From Paenibacillus camerounensis (lineage in GTDB: Bacteria; Bacillota; Bacilli; Paenibacillales; Paenibacillaceae): a stretch of DNA of 64,000 nt. Made by a program: the position numbers and the translations under genes. Each line of letters begins with the position of its first letter. Position 1 is the stretch's first letter. The stretch is taken from contig NZ_CCDG010000070.1 of assembly GCF_000723885.1 (NCBI RefSeq), forward strand, positions 1-64,000. Direction: 5' to 3'. The notes beneath the pieces were generated by a model, which saw only the letters and a program-made list of their open reading frames with translations, was not told where the DNA came from and did not search any database. Shown here piece by piece: positions 1 to 7,325 of this stretch.

Positions 1-620
1 CGCCGGTCCACTTTCGGCGGAATCAGAGGCATTTGTGCTCTTCATTCCGCCCGCCGATCCACTTTTGGCGGAATCAAAGGCATTTTTGCTCTTCATTCCG
101 CCCGCCAGCCTACATTTGGCGAAATCAGAGGCATTTGTGTTCTTCATTCCGCCCGCCAGGCCACTTTCGGCGGAATTAGTGGCATTTGTGCTCTTCATTC
201 TGCCCGTCAGCCCACTTTCGGCGGGATCAGAGGCATTTGTGCCTTTCATTCCGCCCGCCAGCCCACTTTCGGCGGAATCAGAGGCATTTGTGCCTTTCAT
301 TCCGCCCGCCAGCCCACTTTCGGCGGAATCAGAGGCATTTGTGCCTTTCATTCCGCCCGCCAGGCCACTTTCGGCGGGATCAGAGGTACTTTTGACCTTC
401 ATTCCGCCCGCCGGTCCACTTTCGGCGGGATCAGAGGCATTTTTGCCTTTCATTCCGCCCGCCAGCCCACTTTCGGCGGAATCAGAGGCATTTGTGCCTT
501 TCATTCCGCCCGCCAGCCCACTTAAGGCGGAATCAGAGGCACTTTTGCCTTTCATTCCGCCCGCCAGGCCACTTTCGGCGGGATCAGAGGCACTTTTGAC
601 CTTCCTTTCAGCCGCCAGAC
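1..620. repeat. 51-bp tandem repeat array, about 12 copies
   Basis: A tandem array with an exact 51-bp period. The phrase CATTCCGCCCGCC recurs at 43, 94, 145, 196, 247, 298, 349, 400, 451, 502 and 553, with a decayed copy at 604; the array runs off the left window edge. Inside each unit TTCCGCC and GGCGGAA form a 7-bp inverted repeat around about 15 bases, so every unit can fold into a hairpin. Because 51 is divisible by 3, reading frames stay open through the array in more than one frame, which explains 17-residue periodic translations that are probably not real proteins. Central units are nearly identical and edge units are more diverged, as expected for expansion by slippage or recombination. 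Function unknown. Confidence 0.9.
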
Positions 621-664
621 CGCCTTAGGCAGAATCAAAGCTCTTCCTCCCCCGCACCAATAGC

Positions 665-688
665 AAAAGCCGCCCAAAGGGCGGCTTC
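665..688 (-). terminator. Terminator after the AraC-type regulator
   Basis: GCCGCCC and GGGCGGC arms with a 4-base loop, followed on the minus strand by CTTTTG. It lies about 20 bases beyond the stop of the regulator gene. Confidence 0.7.
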
Positions 689-705
689 TATCTATTCAAC
701 CCATT

Positions 706-1617
706 TCACTCCAGCCCAAGCTTCTTCACCGGCCGCAGCACGGCATAGCCGTAGCCCTCCGGAAAATGGCGCTGGTAATCCTGCTTCTCTTCCTCATCCC
801 AGACGTAACCCATCTGCTTCGGATCATAGTTCCAGGCTACCTCCTCGACCGTGCGCATGACTGCACCGTTATCCTGCAGATAATCAAACGGCGGGTGGAA
901 AAAGACCAGATACTCCGAAGCCGGAATCTCCCGGCACTCCATTCCCTCCGGGATCTCACCGGTATAGTCAGCCGGTACCGGGATTCCGTACAGATAGCCC
1001 TTTTGCCCGTTCTCGTAGAACCAGCCGGCGGTCTGTCCAAGCTGCCCCTCCAGCGTATGGTGTGACATGCTCTCCAGTGTGCCCGACACCTCATCACAAT
1101 CATGCCCGTTCTTCCAGAAACCTCCGTAATTGATTGAACCCGGATCACGGATGCCGATAAACTTATGGGCCGGTATGAACTCAAGCTTAATCTCCGCCGG
1201 CTGCAGATGAACCTCTCTCATCTTGTTACGCTCCTTCATCAGATAGTGATAAGGAGAGAAGACCTCGGCACGAATGGCGAGCGGAATGGGGCTGCGGGCT
1301 GTACGATACGCTCCGGGCGTCAGCTTAAAAGCCTTCATAAACGCCCGTGAGAACGCCTCCTGCGAAGAAAATCCGTACTTTACGGCTATATCCAGAATGC
1401 GGTCATCCGTATCGCGGAGCTCCAGGGCGGCACGGCTGATCCGCCGCAGCCGGATATAGTCCCGCACCGTCATTCCGGTCAGCGTGTGAAACTGCCTGGT
1501 GCAGTAATACGGCGAATAGCCAAGCTGCTCCGACATCCGCAGCAGCGTAGGCGCGTCCGTAAGATCCCTGTCGATCCAGTCAATCATCAGCTGGACCATT
1601 TCGTTCCATTCGTACAT
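706..1617 (-). CDS. AraC-family regulator with GyrI-like effector domain
   Basis: Transcription factor of 303 residues. The N-terminal 100 residues hold the two helix-turn-helix motifs of the AraC family (LRMSEQLGYSPYYCTRQF, then DIAVKYGFSSQEAFSRAF). From about residue 125 a GyrI-like small-molecule binding domain follows, the arrangement of the Rob/BltR-like class. The ATG at 1617 is chosen because AAAGGAGAG lies just before it; the frame is open 10 codons further upstream without a better site. It sits 142 bp behind the GH51 enzyme gene on the same strand with no obvious terminator between, so co-transcription is possible. Its ligand and targets cannot be read from sequence, and control of the GH51 gene is only an inference from proximity. 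Confidence 0.85.
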   Translation of the reverse strand: MYEWNEMVQLMIDWIDRDLTDAPTLLRMSEQLGYSPYYCTRQFHTLTGMTVRDYIRLRRISRAALELRDTDDRILDIAVKYGFSSQEAFSRAFMKAFKLTPGAYRTARSPIPLAIRAEVFSPYHYLMKERNKMREVHLQPAEIKLEFIPAHKFIGIRDPGSINYGGFWKNGHDCDEVSGTLESMSHHTLEGQLGQTAGWFYENGQKGYLYGIPVPADYTGEIPEGMECREIPASEYLVFFHPPFDYLQDNGAVMRTVEEVAWNYDPKQMGYVWDEEEKQDYQRHFPEGYGYAVLRPVKKLGLE

Positions 1618-1759
1618 CGGTGCCTCTCTCCTTTCACTATGAAGCATAGCAAAGGCAGATTACGCAGATTTGACTTGAGTTGCAGTTAGGCTCTGTACGC
1701 CGCCGCCATCAGTTGGGCTGCTGCACAATCATTACAACAATCAGCCTGCCCTTAACCGG

Positions 1760-4700
1760 CTATATTTCCAGATCCAGCACCAGCACACTGACCGAGTTCG
1801 CCGGCAGCTTCAGGACCACCGGATTGCCGTCTATGGTGAGCTGCCGCTCCTGAGGCACGATCCGCTCATTATTCTTCTGATTCACATTAGGTACATGAAC
1901 CAGCGCGGCATCGCCGGTCAGGGTAATCAGCTTCGCCGCTGCTTTTACGTTCAGATTCTGCAGCTGCAGTGCGGTCGCTTTTGCCACGGCATCCGGGTTG
2001 ACCAGCTTCACATACACATGCTCCGCATCTTTAGTTACCGAGTTGAACACCTCGCTGTTGTAGGCCTCCAGCTTGTAATCCAGCACTCTGCTGCCTGTCT
2101 GCCCGTCTGTGTACGAACAGCTCAGCCTGCTGCCGTCCGCGCCGCCGTAGTTCACTGTAATCGTGTAGTCTGTGTTGTTCTCAATCTCTTCATAGCATGC
2201 CGCCCGCAAATTTCCAGCTGCCGTGCTGGAGGAGTAATCGCCAAGCGTGTACGCCTCTACGCCCTGCTTGAACACCTTAAGACCCGTAGCGTTTCCGCCG
2301 TAGCCGACAGCATACTCCAGAACATTCTTTGTCTCCGCAGCAATATCTGTTAAACCCACACCGACATAGAAGCCGTCTTCACCTTGTCTCCGGGATGCCT
2401 TAACCTCTACAGTATAATCTGTCCAGCTGTCATCCAGGAAATAGAGCCCGCTGCGGCCGCTGCTCTGCCCCTTCAGCAGCAGACCTTCGCCGCCCGGCAC
2501 TACATGCTCCGCCGAACCGGGGATAATCTGCCAGCCGGGATGAAGCTCCCCGGTGAAGTCCTGCTCCAGCAGCACCCTTCCGTCCTTATTCGAGGTTACC
2601 TTGGCCTCTTTTACCAGAATATCCGCGCTGCCCGCAGCAAGCTCGATCCCGCCATGCGGAATGAGTGAAGACGGTTTGCCCTTCGCATACGCAGAGAAAG
2701 AGGTCGCAAGCACCTTAGTGCCCAGATATCTGGCGTACAGCTGCTGCACATAATAGTTCGGCGTGAACCAGACGGTCTCATCGTCAAACCAGATACAGTC
2801 CGGGGTCCAGCGGTAGGTTCCGTCGGTCAGCACTTTGTTGAACAGCGGGGCGTAGGCGGCCAGCCGCACAACGTCAGCATTATTCTCGAATCCGGTCATT
2901 ACTGCGGCTTCGGCAACAGCGCCGGCCAGGGTGTTTTTATCCGTGGAAGCATATTCCCCAACGAATACCTTAGAGGTTGCTGTCCAGTCTATGCTGCCGT
3001 CCGCCTGATACGCCCGGTAGTAATAGTTGTAACGGTCCGCGTTCTTAAGCAGATATTCATTGGAACGGTAGTAATGCTCATCCGCAATGGTATCCATGTA
3101 GTCCGGCTGATTCCGGTACCAGGTCACCGTTTCTTCGATAACATTATGGCCGTCGGCAAAAGCCACCTCCGCCGTGCCGTGCAGATTGCCGCTGAGGAAT
3201 TTCCATCCCTGCTGATAGGCATCATCGTCCGCCTGGGCGCCGACTGTCGAAATAATATGCAGCTCATAGCCCGGATAATGCTGCTCCATATACGCATCAA
3301 TAGCCGCCTTGAACACCTCAAAGTTAGCAAAAAACTCCGTGCCCCAGTTCTCATTCCCGACGCCCAGATAACGCAGGTCAAACGGTGCCTCATGCCCCAT
3401 CGTTCTCCGCATTTCAGCCCATTCGTTCTGCTCAAAATCCATGCTGAGCGCAAAGTCGATCAGATCGGTAAAGTTCTTAATATAATAGTCACGCAGCTCC
3501 CCGCCGGCCGGATGGGCGTAGTCTGACCGGGCCTGACAGAGCACACCGCAAGCCATAACCGGAAGCGGAACCGCATTCAGATCCTCAGCCAGCTGAAAAT
3601 ATTCCATATAGCCAAGGCCCATAGTCATCATGTAGCCCCAGACGTTAAAATTCTCCTTACGCAGCTCCACGCTGCCGACGGAATCTTTCCAGTCATAGAC
3701 ATTATCCCAGATGAAGGAGCCCTCGGAAATACAGCCGCCCGGAAAGCGCAGGAATTTGGGATGCATGTCCGCGAGCGCGTTCACGAGGTCTTTTCTCAGC
3801 CGGTAGTTAGGGTTACCCAAGTAATTGGCATGAGCCGTCTGCGAGCGTTCTTCTTTCCCGGCCCCCCATACCTCACGCGGCATTAGCGAGACCATATCAA
3901 TGGAAATCTGACCGCTGAAGACCAGCTCCAGCTGAGCTAATACAGTAGCTGTTCCTGTCAGCACAACTTCCGGCCGGACTCCATACTTCTTCCAGGTGCT
4001 CCCGCCTTCCACCGTTACACTAACCTCATCACTGACCGGCCTTCCCTCGGCATCCTGCAGCTGCAGCACAATCGTCCCGCCAGCCTCCGACTTGGCCCAG
4101 ACGGTAAAATCGTACCTTCCGCCCTGCTTAACCGCCATGGCACAATACCCGTTCGAGTCGGCAAAGCCGCGGTTACGGATGACCGCTCCGTCAGCTACTG
4201 TCACATATGTGGCGTTCACATCCTGATCGGTAAGGCCAAAAAATTCATTTAAGCCGCCCTGCTGCTGTGGTGCCATTTTGTCCGTATCTCCAGACCAGGC
4301 GAACAGCGGCTCACGGTTCCTTCCGGTTGAGCAGCCGCATTCGCCGGAGACCTGTGAGTATGTATCAAAAGCAAAAGACTCAAACGAACGGTTCTGCACC
4401 AGCTCTGCATAAATGCCTCCGTCAGCCGCATTGTTGATATCCTCATAAAATAATCCGTACATCACCTCACTGACATCCAGCACCTCACGGTCACCGTGGA
4501 TCGTCAGCGTGTACGGGGGCAGATGCTCCGGCAGCACGGAGAGCTCAAAGCTTTTGCGGGCGGATACAGTGCCTTTGCTCAGCACCGCCGTTAGCGTTAC
4601 CGCTTCAGCGCTGTCCAGCTGCCGGATTGCGCCCTGTTCAGACAGAACCTCAGGCTTGTCCGAGGTCCAGGCCACCTCTACGTTTCCGCCCATCAGCGCT

Positions 4701-5500
4701 GCCGGCAAGGACAGATCCTGCGTAACAATGGCAGTCGGCAGTGATAAATATTTGTCTGCTGCCAGCTGCACGATCTCGTCATCCGTCAGCGACTCGCACA
4801 TCACCTCAATGACTTCATCCGCCGACAGGCCGGCTGCGTAGATCCGCAGATCGGACAACGCCCCGGCAAAATCAGAATCCACCGTATACTGCGAACGTCC
4901 GATATAGTTCCTGCTGTAGTTATCCGGATCGGTAAAGGTAGCAAACCATTTACGCAGCTGGGCGTAATTGCCGCTTGCCGTCTGGCTGATGGAGCCGTCG
5001 GCCGCCACCTCACCGTTCACATAGACCACCGGACCGGCGCTGCTCAGCGTTCCGCCCTGTGTTCCGGTAATGGACAGGGCAAAATGAATCCACTCCCCGT
5101 TCGCAAAGCCTCTCCCCGGATCAGCCGACAGGTCGCCTCCGGCCGTAAGCGTACCGCGTAAGCCCCGGGTCAGGAACAGATACGGCCCGGCTTCGCTTTT
5201 GCCAAAATCAAAGATGCGCTCCCATACATTCGTCCCCTTGCTGAAATTCACCCAGGCAGATACCGTCAGGCCGTTGTTGTCGCTTACATCTGTAAGCAGG
5301 CCCGCAGGCAGCTGAATATAGGAAGTACCGCTTGGCCCGCCCGCGAAGCTGGCAGCAGTCCTTCCCGCCACCTCGCATACCACTGGTACACTTTTGCCGG
5401 AAGCCGTGCCTTCCCGTTCATGTCCTGAGCTGTCTTTACCGGCATTTGCTGTGTTATCGAACTTATAATGGGCAATAAGCTGATCACGAAAATTTGTCAT
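1760..5500 (-). CDS. Multidomain GH51-type alpha-L-arabinofuranosidase with LamG module
   Basis: Predicted glycoside hydrolase of 1246 residues that would release arabinofuranosyl groups from arabinan or arabinoxylan fragments. Modules in order: concanavalin-like LamG fold (about 5-230, starting LIAHYKFDNTANAG), Ig-like segment (about 240-325), GH51 catalytic region (about 335-990) and a C-terminal beta-sandwich resembling 3-keto-disaccharide hydrolase/LamG folds (about 1000-1180). The catalytic region shows GLFYEDINNAADGG, RFPGGCI, acid/base Glu717 in GNENWG and nucleophile Glu849 in VGEYAS. No signal peptide is visible, so the protein looks cytoplasmic. ATG at 5500 is preferred (GGGAG 8 bases upstream) over an in-frame TTG at 5515. 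The AraC-type gene follows. Exact substrate is inferred from family only. Confidence 0.88.
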   Translation of the reverse strand: MTNFRDQLIAHYKFDNTANAGKDSSGHEREGTASGKSVPVVCEVAGRTAASFAGGPSGTSYIQLPAGLLTDVSDNNGLTVSAWVNFSKGTNVWERIFDFGKSEAGPYLFLTRGLRGTLTAGGDLSADPGRGFANGEWIHFALSITGTQGGTLSSAGPVVYVNGEVAADGSISQTASGNYAQLRKWFATFTDPDNYSRNYIGRSQYTVDSDFAGALSDLRIYAAGLSADEVIEVMCESLTDDEIVQLAADKYLSLPTAIVTQDLSLPAALMGGNVEVAWTSDKPEVLSEQGAIRQLDSAEAVTLTAVLSKGTVSARKSFELSVLPEHLPPYTLTIHGDREVLDVSEVMYGLFYEDINNAADGGIYAELVQNRSFESFAFDTYSQVSGECGCSTGRNREPLFAWSGDTDKMAPQQQGGLNEFFGLTDQDVNATYVTVADGAVIRNRGFADSNGYCAMAVKQGGRYDFTVWAKSEAGGTIVLQLQDAEGRPVSDEVSVTVEGGSTWKKYGVRPEVVLTGTATVLAQLELVFSGQISIDMVSLMPREVWGAGKEERSQTAHANYLGNPNYRLRKDLVNALADMHPKFLRFPGGCISEGSFIWDNVYDWKDSVGSVELRKENFNVWGYMMTMGLGYMEYFQLAEDLNAVPLPVMACGVLCQARSDYAHPAGGELRDYYIKNFTDLIDFALSMDFEQNEWAEMRRTMGHEAPFDLRYLGVGNENWGTEFFANFEVFKAAIDAYMEQHYPGYELHIISTVGAQADDDAYQQGWKFLSGNLHGTAEVAFADGHNVIEETVTWYRNQPDYMDTIADEHYYRSNEYLLKNADRYNYYYRAYQADGSIDWTATSKVFVGEYASTDKNTLAGAVAEAAVMTGFENNADVVRLAAYAPLFNKVLTDGTYRWTPDCIWFDDETVWFTPNYYVQQLYARYLGTKVLATSFSAYAKGKPSSLIPHGGIELAAGSADILVKEAKVTSNKDGRVLLEQDFTGELHPGWQIIPGSAEHVVPGGEGLLLKGQSSGRSGLYFLDDSWTDYTVEVKASRRQGEDGFYVGVGLTDIAAETKNVLEYAVGYGGNATGLKVFKQGVEAYTLGDYSSSTAAGNLRAACYEEIENNTDYTITVNYGGADGSRLSCSYTDGQTGSRVLDYKLEAYNSEVFNSVTKDAEHVYVKLVNPDAVAKATALQLQNLNVKAAAKLITLTGDAALVHVPNVNQKNNERIVPQERQLTIDGNPVVLKLPANSVSVLVLDLEI

Positions 5501-5569
5501 TGCGGATTCTCCCAACCTTTTATTTAATATTAATATAAATCAATTCATATAAATAAGTACTATAATGCT

Positions 5570-5599
5570 ATACTACTCTATCCTGCGCCCATTTCTCAA
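5570..5599 (-). promoter_or_regulatory. Possible sigma-A promoter of the GH51 gene
   Basis: On the minus strand TTGAGA (5594-5599) and TAGTAT (5570-5575) are separated by 18 bases, about 70 bases upstream of the ATG, in an AT-rich stretch. The match is only moderate and other AT-rich hexamers are present nearby. Confidence 0.3.
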
Positions 5600-5734
5600 C
5601 TGTTATTTGCTGACGATGATATACCGCATAGCCGACTCCCTGCAAAAAAGCTTGCAGGCGTATACACATCCGCACAAGCCGTATCCAAATCCCTGTGTAC
5701 TATAGTAGTAAACAGGAAGGCGAGGTGATCCTTG

Positions 5735-6166
5735 ATGGGAAATTCGGCAAAGGTGCGCAGGCAGGCCAAGCAGTTAAAGGGCCGCAGGGTCTGCATTACG
5801 CTGCATGACGGACGGACGTATGTGGGATGGATAACCGGTTATGAAAAAGAAGCGGTGGTCCTCTCCGTCGCACCGCGCGCCCGCAAAAAAGCGGGAAGAG
5901 CCTCCACTGCCCGTACCAGGCAGGCGGAGGTATCCGCATTTATGCCGCTGCTCGGGCCGCTGCTGGGCGGTCTGGGCGGAGCAGGCGGCGGAGCTGCAGG
6001 ACTCGGCGGGCTGATGGGCGGCGGAATGGGCGGACTGCTGGGCGGGGGCTTGCGCTTCTTCGGCATGGTCCGCAGGGCGATGCCGGTTATGAAGATGGGC
6101 TACGGCATGATTAAGCAGATCCGGCCGTTTATGACCGGTCTGCAGGGCTTAATGAATAAGGAATAA
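5735..6166 (+). CDS. Hypothetical Gly-rich small protein
   Basis: Unrecognised protein of 143 residues. The first 60 residues are basic and contain a short segment, RRVCITLHDGRTYVGWITG, that reads like an Sm/LSm-type or Ig-like beta barrel turn (...DGRxYVGWI...). From about residue 70 there is a run of Gly/Leu/Met-rich repeats (GGLGG, GGGMGG) followed by a hydrophobic, weakly basic tail. TTG at 5732 directly precedes the ATG at 5735; AGGTG lies at good spacing. It is monocistronic, divergent from the GH51 gene and closed by a hairpin. The Gly-rich part could be membrane-interacting, as in bacterial proteins with glycine-zipper segments, but no function is assigned. Confidence 0.65.
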   Translation: MGNSAKVRRQAKQLKGRRVCITLHDGRTYVGWITGYEKEAVVLSVAPRARKKAGRASTARTRQAEVSAFMPLLGPLLGGLGGAGGGAAGLGGLMGGGMGGLLGGGLRFFGMVRRAMPVMKMGYGMIKQIRPFMTGLQGLMNKE

Positions 6167-6191
6167 CCGCCGCAGGCGGACACAACCCCAG

Positions 6192-6226
6192 AAAGGAGAG
6201 GCGCACACCTGCGCTTCTCTTTTCTA
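6192..6226 (+). terminator. Terminator after the Gly-rich protein gene
   Basis: Hairpin arms AGAGGCGCA and TGCGCTTCT with a 4-base loop followed by CTTTTCT, 25 bases after the stop codon. Confidence 0.65.
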
Positions 6227-6229
6227 TAA

Positions 6230-6442
6230 GAAATCCCTGTTCCCTTAAGCGGAACGCAGCTGATCTCCATGCCTGTGTTCTCGCTAGGATATATGGCTGG
6301 AATGGTCTGGCCGGAGCTGTCCTTTCACACCCTCGTTTATGCGGATATTGCCGTCAAGCTGGCCTGGGGCACAGCACTGCTTACTTCCGGCCGCCCGCCA
6401 GCTGCCGGAGCTTCTGCAAATGCTGCAGCAATAACCAAATGA
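6230..6442 (+). pseudogene. Possible remnant reading frame (70 codons, unidentified)
   Basis: An open frame runs from a stop at 6227 to TGA at 6440 with plausible codon use, including hydrophobic stretches such as LISMPVFSLGYMAGMVWPEL. It has no ribosome binding site and directly follows a terminator. It could be the 3' end of a decayed membrane-protein gene or chance. The rest of the interval 6167-6555 holds only terminators. Confidence 0.2.
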
Positions 6443-6509
6443 ACGATAACCGGACAACACAAGCAGAAGAATCATTTATCGCGCGAAATTTTTGAATGCT
6501 TATATCTCA

Positions 6510-6538
6510 AAAAAAAGACACCCTCAAGGTGTCTTTTT
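6510..6538 (-). terminator. Terminator after the LprI-like lipoprotein gene
   Basis: AAAAAGACACC and GGTGTCTTTTT arms around CTCAA; the A/T runs on both sides make it usable in either direction. It ends 18 bases before the lipoprotein stop codon as read on the minus strand. Confidence 0.8.
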
Positions 6539-6555
6539 CTGAATGAGCAGCAGTC

Positions 6556-7143
6556 TTACTTCATGTACGTATTGACCAGCTCATAGCTTCTGTCCTTCGT
6601 GGTGCTTGCCAGCACAGCCACATATTCCAGCGGCTGCATCGTGCCGCCTTCATATTTAGCTGCTGCTTCCTCCGCTGTTTTATCCCGGTAGGTGATCCAT
6701 TCCAGCTGCTTCTCCTTGAGGCCGTCCATTTCACTCTCGGAGAGCACGCTCTTGAGCGCAGTGTAAACCTCATTCAAAGCCTTATCCCAACGCTCGTATT
6801 CCTTAGTGGCAGCCTCGGTCATGGAGGCCGTTACTCCGGAATCATATTGCTCCTTCAGATCGCTGAGCCCCGCTTCCACAGCATCCAGCTTATCCAGATA
6901 TTTTTGTTTAACAGAGGAAGCCGCAGGCGTCTGTTCAGCGGCAGGTGTAGCCGCCGGGGCTGTCGTTGCCGCAGCTGCCGTTTCTTCCGGTGCAGCAGTT
7001 ACCGGAGCCGTTGCTGCCGGCGCAGCTGTCTCCTGTGCAGCCGGTTCAGAGCCGGCCGAATTGGTATTCTGCTGTGCGTTATTACCGCAGCCGGCCAGAG
7101 CAAGGCTGCACATTATTGTTGTTAGAAGGATTGCTTTTTTCAT
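6556..7143 (-). CDS. Lipoprotein with LprI-like (DUF1311) domain
   Basis: Secreted lipoprotein of 195 residues. It starts with MKKAILLTTIMCSLALAGC, a signal peptide with a clear lipobox (LALAGC) whose cysteine would be lipidated. An Ala/Thr/Pro-rich low-complexity linker (about 25-75) leads to an alpha-helical domain (about 85-195) with the LprI/DUF1311 signature (LNEVYTALKSVLSESEMDGLKEKQLEWITYRD). In proteobacteria and mycobacteria this domain includes a lysozyme inhibitor; the function in Firmicutes is not established. ATG at 7143 is chosen because it begins the signal peptide and follows GGGAGATG. It is a single gene between two strong terminators. Confidence 0.82.
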   Translation of the reverse strand: MKKAILLTTIMCSLALAGCGNNAQQNTNSAGSEPAAQETAAPAATAPVTAAPEETAAAATTAPAATPAAEQTPAASSVKQKYLDKLDAVEAGLSDLKEQYDSGVTASMTEAATKEYERWDKALNEVYTALKSVLSESEMDGLKEKQLEWITYRDKTAEEAAAKYEGGTMQPLEYVAVLASTTKDRSYELVNTYMK

Positions 7144-7249
7144 GTTGCATTCATCTCCCTTTAAGTTGTAGTCAGGTTGCCAGATTCTAAGCAGCTGTAT
7201 ATCTAAGACGGAACCGGGAGCCGGATAGTTGCTTACTTCTATATTAACC

Positions 7250-7295
7250 AAAAATAGCAGCAGGCACTCGGCTTCCGCCCGAGTGCCTGCTGCTA
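7250..7295 (-). terminator. Strong terminator after the GH3 gene
   Basis: A near-perfect 16-bp stem (arm AGCAGCAGGCACTCGG) with a 6-base loop, followed on the minus strand by TATTTTTGG. It lies about 30 bases beyond the GH3 stop. Confidence 0.88.
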
Positions 7296-7325
7296 TTATG
7301 CCTGAGAAGGCGCTGCGGCCTTATC

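Noticed and set aside
1..620. CRISPR array
   Set aside because: The units have no unique spacers and there are no cas genes; the whole unit is repeated.
35..628. 197-codon frame through the tandem array
   Set aside because: Two frames are open and the sequence is periodic at 51 bp, so openness follows from the repeat; no ribosome binding site is seen.
6284..6475. Cys-rich 63-codon minus frame
   Set aside because: No ribosome binding site and it lies over a plus-strand remnant; no recognisable features.
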